DNA of 64,000 bases, taken from Alphaproteobacteria bacterium (lineage in GTDB: Bacteria; Pseudomonadota; Alphaproteobacteria; Bin65). The stretch spans positions 1 through 64,000 of the forward strand of contig JAJEGH010000024.1 of NCBI GenBank assembly GCA_022819985.1, given 5' to 3'. The translations under genes and the position numbers were made by a program. Below the pieces are notes generated by a model. That model was not told the DNA's origin. It worked only from the letters and a program-made list of their open reading frames with translations, and ran no database searches. This document shows, in pieces, positions 45,365 through 53,853 of this stretch (its first letter is position 1; every line of letters begins with the position of its first letter).

Positions 45365-46387
45365 CTATCGGGTGATCATGACCGAGTTTTCGGCGCGTTT
45401 CAGCACCTTGAAGGCGATGCTGTTGGAGAAAATCTGGCGCCAGCCGGTCCGTTTCTGGAACCGCGATACGACGATTACGGAGTGCGGCCGGCCCTGCTCC
45501 ACGATCAGGGCAACGGGATCTCCGACCAGCGCCGTCGTGCCGGATACGGGGATCCCCGCCTTTTCGATCCGCTCCTTGGCGGTCGCCACGGTCTTCCGCG
45601 AGTCCGGAAGAATATCTGCGGCCCGCGCGACCGACAGCAGGAAGACCGGGGAGGCGCAGCGGCCTGCAATCTCCGCATGCTTTTGCGCCGCAACGATGGA
45701 GCCCTCGTAATTGGCGATGCAGACGAGATGGCCGTCGCTTTCCTCCCGCGCCCTCGTGACGAGAACGGCGCCGGTATGTTCCCGGGCAACCCTTCTTGCG
45801 ATCTTGCGCGAAACGTAACCCGGTCCGGAGCCTTTTTCTCCTTCCGGCATGCCGACGATCAACAGGTCGAACTCGCCGAGCTTCGCCTCGTCGAGAATTC
45901 CGGATGCGACCGAGGGGGCAATCAGGAGCCGCAGCACGATCGAGCGGCCTTCCGGGCTGGAATAGATGATCGCATTATCGCCGAGCGGATCGCCCTGCAC
46001 GTCGACGTGGGCAAACTCCGTCTGCCAGTCCTTGTTCAGCCATCCCAGTTCGACGAGCAGTTCGCGCCCTCGGCGCAGGGCCGTGCCGCCCGGCAGCTCC
46101 AGGCCCCAGTCGAGAAGGTTCTCGCGCACGACGGAAATCTGCATGCCGCCGGTCCGCAGGTCCTGGTCGATCGGCCGGACGTAGAGCAGCGTCAGGTCGG
46201 CGCCCGTTCCCGAGCCTATGCGGACGGCGTGGCGCAGGGCCCGGTAGGATGCGTCGGTCCCGTCGATGCAGACGAGAAGGCTGAACCGCGGCGGGCCGGC
46301 GGCCTCGGGAACGTCCGTCGGGCTTTCCGAATCGCGCAGTGCCGGCTCCCCGGTTTCCGGATTTTCTCGCGACGCCTTGCCCGCCAT
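45365..46387 (-). CDS. Tandem-domain universal stress protein
   Basis: 340 residues. Residues about 35-190 start FSLLVCIDGTDASYRALRHA, a UspA-like beta strand with the Asp of the ATP site, and residues 200-340 form a second, shorter half with VALIVEQGRPHSVIVVSRFQ near the end. The G-2x-G-9x-G(S/T) nucleotide motif is not clearly intact, so ATP binding is uncertain. It lies one base after the DASS transporter on the same strand, a pairing where the Usp may modulate the carrier. Confidence 0.75.
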   Translation of the reverse strand: MAGKASRENPETGEPALRDSESPTDVPEAAGPPRFSLLVCIDGTDASYRALRHAVRIGSGTGADLTLLYVRPIDQDLRTGGMQISVVRENLLDWGLELPGGTALRRGRELLVELGWLNKDWQTEFAHVDVQGDPLGDNAIIYSSPEGRSIVLRLLIAPSVASGILDEAKLGEFDLLIVGMPEGEKGSGPGYVSRKIARRVAREHTGAVLVTRAREESDGHLVCIANYEGSIVAAQKHAEIAGRCASPVFLLSVARAADILPDSRKTVATAKERIEKAGIPVSGTTALVGDPVALIVEQGRPHSVIVVSRFQKRTGWRQIFSNSIAFKVLKRAENSVMITR

Positions 46388-46388
46388 C

Positions 46389-47894
46389 CTACAACCCGAT
46401 CAGGGGCCAGAAAAGGGAAGCCGAGATGATCAGCAGAACCGTCGACACGATGACCATGCGATAGCCGACGCGGAGAAAATCCGTGGTCTTCAGATAGCCG
46501 GACGCGTAGACGATGGTGCAGGCCGGCGTGCCGATGACCGTGAGATAGGCGAAGGCGGACGAAATGGCGGTGATGAAGCCGATGAGGAGCGGGCTTTCGC
46601 CGGCAGCCGCCGCCATCTTCAGGGTAATCGGTCCGATGACCGCGACGGCGGCGCCGTTGGACATCATGTTGGTCACGCCGGTCGTCAGCGCCGATACCGC
46701 CGTCCAGAGCGGTATGCCGCCTTCGATGCCGAGGGGGGACAGCAGGTCGAGGAAGGCGTTGGCGACCCAGAGCGCCGCGCCGCTGTCCTTCATCTGGACG
46801 CCGAGCGAAATTGCGGCTGCGTAGAGGAGCACGACGCCCCAGTTGACGCCGGAGTTCAAATCCTCCCAGCGCACCAGCCCGATGACCAGGAAGGCGACCG
46901 CGCCGAATATCGCGACGGTGCCGAGGCCGAGCGTATCGGAGAACGTCAGCCAGCCGGACAGGACGACAGCGAAGGCGGCGATGGAAACCCAGTCGGCCGA
47001 TTTCATCGGCCCCTGGGCCCTGATCTGCTCCCGCAGCCTGACGACGGCCCGGGAGATGTTCCGGTGCTCCGGCTTGAATGTGTAAAACAGGATCAGCGTG
47101 ACGAAGGGGAGCTGGATCAGGAATATCGGATAGGAATAGAGCATCCATGTCAGGTAATCGACGACGTACTTGGCCGTTTCCGGATTTGTCGGATCGTAGA
47201 AGAATTCCTTCCAGTAGCCGATCATGATGGCGTTGCGCGCGCCGCCGGACGGCGTTCCGATGCCGGCGATCGAGCAGCCGTAGGAAATCGAAAACAGCAG
47301 CACCGCGGCCAGGCCGCGGACTTTTCTCGAATCTTCCGAGGTCAGGGTGATGAGCGTGATGGCGACAGGCAGCATCATCGCCGCCACGGTGTGTTCGCCG
47401 ATGAAGGAGGCGAGAATTCCCGAAACGATCGAAATGCCGACGCAGACGTTTATCGTGCCGGTGCCGGTCATGCGGACGATCCAGTAGGCGATCCGCTTGT
47501 CCAGCTTCTGCTTGACGACCGCGACCGCCAGCATCAGCGATCCCATGATGAACAGGACGGAATCGCTCATCAGGCTTTCGGCTACGGAGGTCGAATCGAT
47601 TCCGAGAAGCACGACCTGCCCGAGAATGATCATCAGGGCGACCGTGGGCAGCGGCACCGGCTCGGTGACGAACAGTATGATCGCGACGACCGACATCGCA
47701 ATAAGGATGAGGCCGCGTCGGTCCAGCCCTTCCGGCGGAGAAAAGCTCATCAGCACGGCGCCGACCGCCAGCGCAATGAAGAACCAGCGCTTGTCCCAGA
47801 GAAAGGCGCCGAAGCCGCGCACCACGGGCGCCCTGTGGCGCTGAGCGGCCTGGCCTAACGTTCGGTCGAGTCTGGCCTGAACCGCGGGGTGCAT
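46389..47894 (-). CDS. SLC13/DASS family sodium:dicarboxylate symporter
   Basis: 501 residues, about 12 membrane segments. Signature blocks: GIGTPSGGARNAIMIGYW (first SNT-type motif region), VTNMMSNGAAVAVIGPIT (second, with SNT replaced by the MSNGAA form) and VIGTPACTIVYASGYLKT near the C-terminus. The family carries C4-dicarboxylates, citrate or sulfate with Na+. The N-terminal 40 residues are cytoplasmic and basic. It is co-transcribed with the following universal stress protein. Confidence 0.9.
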   Translation of the reverse strand: MHPAVQARLDRTLGQAAQRHRAPVVRGFGAFLWDKRWFFIALAVGAVLMSFSPPEGLDRRGLILIAMSVVAIILFVTEPVPLPTVALMIILGQVVLLGIDSTSVAESLMSDSVLFIMGSLMLAVAVVKQKLDKRIAYWIVRMTGTGTINVCVGISIVSGILASFIGEHTVAAMMLPVAITLITLTSEDSRKVRGLAAVLLFSISYGCSIAGIGTPSGGARNAIMIGYWKEFFYDPTNPETAKYVVDYLTWMLYSYPIFLIQLPFVTLILFYTFKPEHRNISRAVVRLREQIRAQGPMKSADWVSIAAFAVVLSGWLTFSDTLGLGTVAIFGAVAFLVIGLVRWEDLNSGVNWGVVLLYAAAISLGVQMKDSGAALWVANAFLDLLSPLGIEGGIPLWTAVSALTTGVTNMMSNGAAVAVIGPITLKMAAAAGESPLLIGFITAISSAFAYLTVIGTPACTIVYASGYLKTTDFLRVGYRMVIVSTVLLIISASLFWPLIGL

Positions 47895-48593
47895 TCAAAA
47901 CTCCTTCGACTGAGAGGCGCGTGCGGACGGCGGAGATTTTACGGATACCGATACGACATTGCGGAATACGGTGCAGGGACACACCGTCGCCCCTTCCGCT
48001 TTTTTGCCCGGCAGGATTTCCAACCGGGCCATCGACGAGCCGATTCGCCTATAGACCCGCTCGACCCGGATCGAGGCTGCCATAACAGGGAGGAACAGCA
48101 GTGCTTCAGGCATCTCCCGGCGGGTTCCCGTTCTGCGTTCCGGCGGCGACATCCGCGACTGGGCCGAACGGCTCGGATACTCTGAAAGTGGAAGGGGCAC
48201 ATTCGGACTTGAGCGTCGATCGGCGCGTAGACCGGATGCCAACCGGCAGGCCGACCCCCCGGTTTTCGGTAACCCGACAGGGTCAAACCCGGACGCCGAA
48301 CGACATGGGCGCCGGCGTGCCGGTTACCCGGCGATGCCCGCAAGGCGGTTGGCGGCGGGCTTGGGCGGATCGTTGGCAGGATGGGCGTGGCGGGCGGTCA
48401 TGCGCACGTTGGTTCGGTCCGGCAGCCTGCCGATCGCCGGCGATCCCTCGCCGACCGGCAGGCCGCCGTTGGCTTACGAATGCCACAGGTGGGGCAACCG
48501 GGCAACATTCGGCGAGCGGGGGCGACCGAAAGCGCTACAGAATATCGGCCGCAATGCCGTCTGCAGTGCGCCCGGCCGCCCCGCGCCGGCGGA
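47895..48593. other. 699-base stretch without a supported gene
   Basis: A GTG at 48101 with GGGAGG nine bases upstream opens a 188-codon frame, but the product is Arg/Pro/Gly-rich and low in aliphatic residues, as expected of random GC-rich frames. Other frames are no better. The half near 47895 should hold the promoter of the DASS transporter. Confidence 0.4.
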
Positions 48594-49121
48594 TCAATGG
48601 TTCGTCCAGCGCATCCGGCGGAACAGCGCATCGAGGGACACGATGCCCGGCCCGCCTTTCACGATGATGGCGGCGAGCACGGCGAAACCCAGCGTCTCCT
48701 TGGAGAAGAAGTTCGGATAGACGACCAGGCCGATGACAAGCGCCATAATGCACAGGACGGCCGCCGCATAGCGCGACGCCAGGCCGACCATCAGGAACAG
48801 CGGCGCGATGCTTTCGGCCCAGACGATCGGGTGCATGGTCACCGCGTGGAACCATTCCGGCATCTCGAAGCCGAAATACTTGTACTCGGCGAAGACGAAA
48901 TCCTGATTGTCCGCGATCGCCCAGGGCAGCGGAATGCTCATGAATCCCAGATCGATCTTCTCGCCGACCCGGGTCAGCGCCGAGCGGAAGAAGAACAGCC
49001 CCACGGCGAACCGCGCGCCCAGCGCGAGCAGCGAATAGGGGATCAGCTCGAAGAGACGGAAGGTCTGCTGGATCAGGCCGTCCAGCCCCTCTTCCGTCGT
49101 CCTGGTTTCGGTCATCCTCAT
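48594..49121 (-). CDS. DoxX family membrane protein, bufferin operon
   Basis: 175 residues with four membrane segments. The N-terminal FELIPYSLLALGARFAVGLF, then PWAIADNQDFVFAEYKYFGF, SIAPLFLMVGLASRYAAAVL and the last pair follow DoxX. It lies 48 bases downstream of the bufC gene on the same strand. DoxX proteins are recurrent partners of DUF2282/DUF692/DUF2063 operons. Its job there is not settled; quinone-linked electron transfer is an inference from other DoxX relatives. Confidence 0.85.
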   Translation of the reverse strand: MRMTETRTTEEGLDGLIQQTFRLFELIPYSLLALGARFAVGLFFFRSALTRVGEKIDLGFMSIPLPWAIADNQDFVFAEYKYFGFEMPEWFHAVTMHPIVWAESIAPLFLMVGLASRYAAAVLCIMALVIGLVVYPNFFSKETLGFAVLAAIIVKGGPGIVSLDALFRRMRWTNH

Positions 49122-49169
49122 CGGGTCTAGCTCCTTGCGTGTCTGATATTCCGGGATGCCCGGCCGGAA

Positions 49170-49952
49170 TCAGCCGGCATCGCCGGTACCGTGGAAATCG
49201 ATGCGGGAATGGAAGGTGCCGCCCGCCAGATGTCCGGCCAGGCAGGCCGAGAGATCGAATTCCGGGTCGGCCGCCACGCCCGCCGCTGCCGCCTCGCCCA
49301 GCGTAGCGCCGCCTTCGACCGCGCCGAGGAACGCGAAATCGCCGCGCGTCGCCAGGACCACATCGACCTTGCTCTCCGGCCGGCGCACCAGCACGCACTG
49401 GGTGCCCCCCTGCATTCCGGGCGGCCACGGATCCGGCAGCGCCTCCAGGCCCCATAGGTCCCAGACCGGCCAGTCCGACCCGATCAGGCGGACCGTTGGA
49501 TGCAGGCCGAGGCGCAGCGCGGCATAGCTCTCCGGCGCCAGCCCGGCCAGGTGTCCGGCGGCCAGGGGTTCGGCGTCGGCCTCGAAATAGGCCTCGTTCA
49601 CCGCCCACTCGACGCGCGCGAGGTCGGGCAGAAAGGGCAGTTCCTCGACCGCCGGCGCAAAGCCGGCCAGAAATTCCGCGAAACCGCCGCCATAGGCGTA
49701 AAGCTGCGGCTGACGCGGCGGATGGGCAGCGACAAAGCGATGGGCCAGCACGGCGAAGTTCTCGCCGCCGACCAGATTGCGGATCGTCGGGAAGGCGGCT
49801 TCCAGCACGCCGGTCAGCGATTTGAAGATATTGTTCCGGTAGATGCCGAAGCGATGGCCGTTCTGCATGCCGGCGGCGGAGAGCGCGGCGACCGTATCGC
49901 CGTCCCGGCCGATCGTGCCGGCGCGGAAGGCGGCTTGCAGGTCAGGCAACAT
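49170..49952 (-). CDS. bufC: DUF2063 domain protein, bufferin maturation partner BufC
   Basis: 260 residues. The N-terminal DUF2063 helical domain is clear: [56 protein letters not shown], and [12 protein letters not shown]. The C-terminal 130 residues are less conserved. Its start overlaps the bufB stop by 11 bases, so the two are translationally coupled. In related systems the DUF2063 protein binds the precursor leader and partners the DUF692 oxidase. An earlier in-frame start at 49988 is less likely. Confidence 0.85.
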   Translation of the reverse strand: MLPDLQAAFRAGTIGRDGDTVAALSAAGMQNGHRFGIYRNNIFKSLTGVLEAAFPTIRNLVGGENFAVLAHRFVAAHPPRQPQLYAYGGGFAEFLAGFAPAVEELPFLPDLARVEWAVNEAYFEADAEPLAAGHLAGLAPESYAALRLGLHPTVRLIGSDWPVWDLWGLEALPDPWPPGMQGGTQCVLVRRPESKVDVVLATRGDFAFLGAVEGGATLGEAAAAGVAADPEFDLSACLAGHLAGGTFHSRIDFHGTGDAG

Positions 49953-50862
49953 CGTCGAGAAGCCCGGGTTCGGGCGCAAGCCGGTCAAGCGCGGCCTGCG
50001 CCTTCGCCGCTTCGCCGAGCAGGGTGTCGAGCGGCGGCAGGTCCAGATCCCATTCCATCAGCACCGGCTTCGGCCCGATCCGGGCGAGCGCGGCGTCCAG
50101 CAGGTTCCAGACCGCGTCTTTCACCGTCGATCCGTGATCGTCGATCAGCACGGGCCGGCCGTCCCATTCGGTATCGGCGTGGCCGGCGATATGGATTTCA
50201 CCGACCAGGTCGCCGGGGATGGCGTTCAGGAATTCGTGCGCGTCGTAGCCGTGGTTATGCGCGCTGACATGGATGTTGTTGACGTCCAGCAGCAGGCCGC
50301 AGCCGCTTCGCCGCGCCGCCTCCGCGCAGAACTCCCATTCCGGGATCGTCGATTCGGCGAAGGTGACGTAGGAGGACGGGTTCTCGATCAGGATGGTCCG
50401 GCCCAGCGCGTCCTGCGCCTGCGCGATGTTGCGCACCAGGATACCGAGCGCCTCTTCGGTATAGGGCAGGGGCAGCAGGTCGTTCAGATAGTCGCCGCCG
50501 GTCGTACTCCAGGAGACGTGCTCGGAGACCAGGCCGGGCTCGAACCGGTCGATCAGCGACCGCAGCCGGGCGAGATGGCCGGCATCCAGCCCTTCGGCGC
50601 TGCCAAGGGACAAGCCGACGCCGTGGCAGCTCAGCGGATAGTGGTGCCGGATCGCCTCGAGCGTCGCCAGCCGCGGCCCGCCCGGGCAAAGATAGTTTTC
50701 GGAATGGACCTCGATCCAGGCCACCGCCGGGCCGCCGTCCAGGAAATCGTCGTAATGGGTGTGGCGCAGGCCGACGCCGGCGGCGGCGGGAACCGGATCG
50801 CGCGCGAAAGCGTCAGCCACGCCGTCTCCGCATTGGAAGGCCATGCCACCCTCTGCCGCCAT
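49942..50862 (-). CDS. bufB: DUF692 multinuclear non-haem iron oxidase BufB
   Basis: 306 residues, TIM-barrel MNIO. Metal-ligand and fold motifs: [85 protein letters not shown] and [11 protein letters not shown]. Family members use two or three irons to turn cysteines of a precursor peptide into oxazolone/thioamide or thiooxazole groups. It lies 151 bases downstream of bufA and overlaps bufC. The sequence supports an active enzyme; the exact modification is from published relatives. Confidence 0.92.
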   Translation of the reverse strand: MAAEGGMAFQCGDGVADAFARDPVPAAAGVGLRHTHYDDFLDGGPAVAWIEVHSENYLCPGGPRLATLEAIRHHYPLSCHGVGLSLGSAEGLDAGHLARLRSLIDRFEPGLVSEHVSWSTTGGDYLNDLLPLPYTEEALGILVRNIAQAQDALGRTILIENPSSYVTFAESTIPEWEFCAEAARRSGCGLLLDVNNIHVSAHNHGYDAHEFLNAIPGDLVGEIHIAGHADTEWDGRPVLIDDHGSTVKDAVWNLLDAALARIGPKPVLMEWDLDLPPLDTLLGEAAKAQAALDRLAPEPGLLDDVA

Positions 50863-50970
50863 TCGAGGCCACCTGTCGGCCCTCTATATCTGAACACCCG
50901 CGCACAACGGGCAAGGACTTTCCGTTCGTCCGGAGGCGATCGGTGCGAATGGTGTCCGGACGAAAATAAA

Positions 50971-50995
50971 GGCGGCGCGGCCGGGCCGCGCCGCC
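50971..50995 (-). terminator. Intrinsic-terminator-like hairpin between bufA and bufB
   Basis: GGCGGCGCGGC and GCCGCGCCGCC form a perfect 11-base stem with a CGG loop. On the minus strand it is followed by TTTATTTT (50970-50963). It lies 19 bases after the bufA stop. Partial termination here would give more bufA than bufB/bufC transcript, as expected for a substrate peptide versus its enzymes. Confidence 0.75.
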
Positions 50996-51013
50996 TCTTC
51001 GATCGATCCGGCG

Positions 51014-51307
51014 TCAGCTGGATTTCTTCTTCGGGTTGATGCCCTTGAACGGTTTGGTCTGGCCGCCTGCTTCCATGCAGGCGTCGGCCGATGCGACGCC
51101 CTTCCAGTCGTCGCCGGAATAGCTGACCTTGGACTGGCCGGCGCAGCTGTGGGTGCCCGCGTTGTTGCCGCAATCGTTCTGGCCGGCCTTGGCGATGCCG
51201 TAGCACTTGACCTTGGCGGCCATGGCCGGGGTCGCGGCGGTGACGGCAGCCAGGGAAAGGGCGCCGGCGACGGCCGCGGCAACGGTCAACGCATTGACTG
51301 GTTTCAT
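51014..51307 (-). CDS. bufA: BufA-type (DUF2282) cysteine-containing RiPP precursor
   Basis: 97 residues starting MKPVNALTVAAAVAGALSLA. Residues 1-30 are a signal peptide ending near TPAMA. The mature part has exactly four Cys at 35, 46, 55 and 77: KVKCYGIAKAGQNDCGNN, THSCAGQSK and SADACMEAGG, the DUF2282 pattern. A basic tail, KPFKGINPKKKSS, follows. A GGAGGA site precedes the ATG at 51307. In the bufferin family this protein is modified by BufB on its cysteines, exported and binds copper. It is the first gene of the operon. Confidence 0.9.
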   Translation of the reverse strand: MKPVNALTVAAAVAGALSLAAVTAATPAMAAKVKCYGIAKAGQNDCGNNAGTHSCAGQSKVSYSGDDWKGVASADACMEAGGQTKPFKGINPKKKSS

Positions 51308-51393
51308 GTCGGAATCCTCCGGAAAGTCGTTTCTCGGTGAGTGGCGAAAAAGCGATACAAATCTAAGCATGGGCCTTGGCGAATCCAATCCCT

Positions 51394-51405
51394 TTCGTTC
51401 ACGAA
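51394..51405. promoter_or_regulatory. Palindrome upstream of bufA
   Basis: TTCGTTCACGAA has five-base perfect arms (TTCGT/ACGAA). It lies about 87 bases upstream of bufA and 129 bases before the divergent aldolase gene. It is a candidate operator for the operon; no matching regulator gene is in the window. Confidence 0.3.
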
Positions 51406-51533
51406 GGCGTGCAAAATCCGTTAGCTGCTGCGGCGTTGAAGGGAGCGCCACTGCGTGGCCTTGACCGGCCGGAAGGCGGCGGTCACATTCCCTAGCCATC
51501 GGCCCGGCACATTATTTTGGGGAGGCGCCGGCT

Positions 51534-52289
51534 GTGGCGAATTTGTCGATCACTTCCAGGAACGAGACGATCCAGCGGGCCCGCCGGGATCTTGCCGCCG
51601 CGTTGCGCATGGCGGACCGGCTCGGCTTCGGCGAAGGCGTCTGCAACCATTTCAGTTTCGCCGTTCCCGGCGCGGACGGCCTGTTTCTGATCAATCCCCG
51701 GCGCCTGCACTGGTCGGAGGTCACGGCCTCCGGCCTGCTGCTGGTGGACGACGACGGCAGGCTGCTCGAAGGCGACGAACCGCCGGAGGCCAGCGCCTTC
51801 TATATCCACTGGCGCCTGCACAAGGCCGCGCCGCAGGCAAAATGCGTTCTGCACACCCACATGCCCTATGCGACGGCCCTGACCATGCTGGAGGACCCGA
51901 CGCTGCTGCCGCTCAGCCAGACGTCGCTGATGTTCCACAACCAGGTCAGCTACGACACCGCCTTCAACGGCCTGGCCGGGTACCGGGAGGAGGGCGACCG
52001 GATCGCCGCGGCCCTGGGCAACCGCTCCACCCTGTTTCTCGCCAACCACGGCGTCATCGTCACCGGCGGAACCGTGCCGCTTGCCTGGAACCGGCTCTAT
52101 TATCTGGAGCGCGCGGCGATGCACCAGGTGATGGCGCTGTCGACGGGCAAGCCCCTGTGCCTCGTGCCCGAGGACGTGGCCGGGAAGACCCGGCAACAAC
52201 TGAACGAGGACGAGGCCGACATGGCCGAGAACCATTTCCGTTCGGTCCACCGGATTCTGGAACGGGAGTGCCCGGAATATCTCCAATAG
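51534..52289 (+). CDS. Class II aldolase/adducin family protein
   Basis: 251 residues from the GTG at 51534, which has GGGGAGG about ten bases upstream. The zinc site motifs are LHTHMPYATALT and FLANHGVIVTGG; GFGEGVCNHFSFAVPG and EVTASGLLLVDDDG are the substrate-side loops of the family. Members cleave phosphorylated sugars or act as decarboxylases. The adducin-like subtype here (long, with IHWRLHKAAPQAKCVLHTH) has unknown substrates. It is divergent from bufA and not obviously part of that operon. Confidence 0.87.
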   Translation: MANLSITSRNETIQRARRDLAAALRMADRLGFGEGVCNHFSFAVPGADGLFLINPRRLHWSEVTASGLLLVDDDGRLLEGDEPPEASAFYIHWRLHKAAPQAKCVLHTHMPYATALTMLEDPTLLPLSQTSLMFHNQVSYDTAFNGLAGYREEGDRIAAALGNRSTLFLANHGVIVTGGTVPLAWNRLYYLERAAMHQVMALSTGKPLCLVPEDVAGKTRQQLNEDEADMAENHFRSVHRILERECPEYLQ

Positions 52290-52310
52290 GCCGCGTCCCG
52301 CCGTGGCGCC

Positions 52311-52652
52311 GTGAACGCCGCTTCGAAACCGGGAAGGAAACGCGCCGGCGCGAAACGGCGGGCCGGCCCGAAGGCGGCCGGGGCGAAGGCGGGTGGGGCG
52401 AAGGCGGGGCGACTGCCGGCGCGCGCCGTCTTTTCCGTCGCCCTGTCGCTGCTTGCCGTCCCGATGGCGCTCGTCGGCCTGCTGATACCGCTGCCGGCCG
52501 GGCTGGCCGCCGTGCTCATGGCGGGAATTGCGCTCCTCGCTGGGCGCGGCCGGAACTGGCCGCGCCGGATCGCGCTCGCCGCCCTGGTCTTGGCCGTCTG
52601 CGGCCTGGCCGGCGGCTTCGCGATTGGCATTGCCGTGACGACCGCCGCCTGA
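52311..52652 (+). CDS. Small membrane protein with a basic Ala/Gly/Lys-rich tail
   Basis: 113 residues from a GTG at 52311. Residues 1-36 are a repetitive basic tail (KRAGAKRRAGPKAAGAKAGG). Two hydrophobic segments follow: ALSLLAVPMALVGLLIPLPA with its continuation, and IALAALVLAVCGLAGGFAI. The family is unknown. It starts 21 bases after the aldolase, so they may be co-transcribed. The tail could bind nucleic acid or anionic lipid, which is only a guess from composition. Confidence 0.5.
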   Translation: MNAASKPGRKRAGAKRRAGPKAAGAKAGGAKAGRLPARAVFSVALSLLAVPMALVGLLIPLPAGLAAVLMAGIALLAGRGRNWPRRIALAALVLAVCGLAGGFAIGIAVTTAA

Positions 52653-52676
52653 TCCCGCGCCCGGCCGTCGCGCGCG

Positions 52677-52722
52677 CCGGACGCTCTTCCGGACGCTCCC
52701 CCGGACGCTCCCCCGGACGCTT
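52677..52722. repeat. 12-base tandem repeats abutting a start codon
   Basis: Nearly four units of CCGGACGCTCCC (or CTT variants) run from 52677 to the ATG at 52723. The region replaces a normal ribosome site; no Shine-Dalgarno sequence is visible. Change in repeat number would alter spacing just before the Nudix gene. Confidence 0.6.
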
Positions 52723-53586
52723 ATGAGCTATCTGGATCGGATTCGCGAGATTAACCGGCACGATCCGGACGGCTTTACGCCGTTCGTCGTCGACGGCCGG
52801 CGCCTCGGCGCGGTGCGTCGCGACCGGATCGGGATGCTGCTGTCCGTCACCGACGCCGTCGTCCGGTCCGGCGACGGCGCCCTGACCTTCGCAGACGGCC
52901 TGGCCGCCGCGGGCCCGGAGGCCTTGGCGGCGCGCAACGCGGCGATGGCCGCCGCCGCCGCGCGCCTGTCGGAGGCCGGCGCGATCGGAGCCTTGCGCCG
53001 CGAACTCTATCCCGCGGCGCGCCGGTTCGGCGAGAGGCCGGCCTTCGTCATCGACCGGGCGGCCGTGCCCTTTCTCGGCCTGCGCGCTTGGGGTGTGCAT
53101 CTGAACGGCTATACGCGGCGCGGCGGCGGGCTGCACATGTGGATCGGACGCCGGGCAAGGGACAAGCCGACCTATCCGGGCCGGCTCGACAACATGGTGG
53201 CCGGCGGCCAGCCCGCCGGGCTCGGCCTGACGGAAAACCTGGTCAAGGAATGCGCCGAGGAAGCGGCCATCCCCGAAGCCCTCGCGCGGCAGGCCCGGCC
53301 GGCCGGCGCGATTACCTACGTCCAGGAAGCGCCGGAAGGCCTCAAGCCCGACGTGCAATTCTGTTTCGACCTGGAGCTGCCGCCGGATTTCGTGCCGCGC
53401 AACACCGACGGCGAGATCGAGAGCTTCGCCCTCTGGCCGATCGACCGGGTGGCCCGCACCGTCGCAGAAACGCGGGAATTCAAGGATAACTGCAACCTGG
53501 TCGTTATCGATTTCCTGATCCGCCACGGCTTCATCCCGCCCGACGATCCGGACTATGTCGCGCTGGTCAGCGGGCTCCATCCCTGA
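52723..53586 (+). CDS. Nudix hydrolase with DUF4743 N-terminal domain
   Basis: 287 residues. The N-terminal 110 residues match the DUF4743 type (IREINRHDPDGFTPFVVDGR), also found in the eukaryotic YJR142W-like proteins related to thiamine pyrophosphokinase-associated Nudix enzymes. The Nudix box region is GGQPAGLGLTENLVKECAEE, followed by AAI; it has Lys in place of the Arg of the RE pair and Ala in place of the second Gly, while the metal-binding EE is present. Substrate probably a (thiamine) diphosphate derivative, by family. The ATG at 52723 follows tandem 12-base repeats. Confidence 0.83.
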   Translation: MSYLDRIREINRHDPDGFTPFVVDGRRLGAVRRDRIGMLLSVTDAVVRSGDGALTFADGLAAAGPEALAARNAAMAAAAARLSEAGAIGALRRELYPAARRFGERPAFVIDRAAVPFLGLRAWGVHLNGYTRRGGGLHMWIGRRARDKPTYPGRLDNMVAGGQPAGLGLTENLVKECAEEAAIPEALARQARPAGAITYVQEAPEGLKPDVQFCFDLELPPDFVPRNTDGEIESFALWPIDRVARTVAETREFKDNCNLVVIDFLIRHGFIPPDDPDYVALVSGLHP

Positions 53587-53618
53587 GCGCCGTTCGATAC
53601 GCCCCGCTCCTTCGACCC

Positions 53619-53850
53619 TTCGATACGCCCCGGCCTTGACGGCCGGGGCTACTCAGGGTGAGGAGGCGAGGGTGTATTGAGGCACTCGAACCCCCCACAA
53701 CTTCCTCATCCCGAGTAGGCGCCCCTTCGGTACGCCCCGGCCTTGACGGCCGGGGCTACTCAGGATGAGGATGAGGGAGGGACGTTGAGGCATTCGAGCC
53801 CCCAACCAATTCCTCATCCCGAGTAGGCGCGTCAGCGCCGTATCGAGGGG
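53619..53850. repeat. Two tandem copies of a dispersed inverted-repeat element
   Basis: Copy A (53619-53723) and copy B (53725-53850) share arms such as CCCCGGCCTTGACGGCCGGGG plus CTACTCAGG.TGAGGA on one side and CCTCATCCCGAGTAGGCGC on the other, with a diverged centre. A single copy in the opposite orientation occurs at 63527-63662, and relatives occur near 24.1 kb. Each arm can fold into hairpins. It is an intergenic repeat, not a gene. Confidence 0.75.
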
Positions 53851-53853
53851 CGG

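Noticed and set aside
48101..48667. GTG-started 188-codon frame with a good GGGAGG site
   Set aside because: The product is Arg/Pro/Gly-rich with no domain, it overlaps the DoxX 3' end, and alternate frames look equally random.
53590..53853. Tandem repeat mistaken for a CRISPR-like array
   Set aside because: There are only two units of about 105 bases, with internal hairpins and no constant-length spacers; it matches the dispersed repeat elsewhere.
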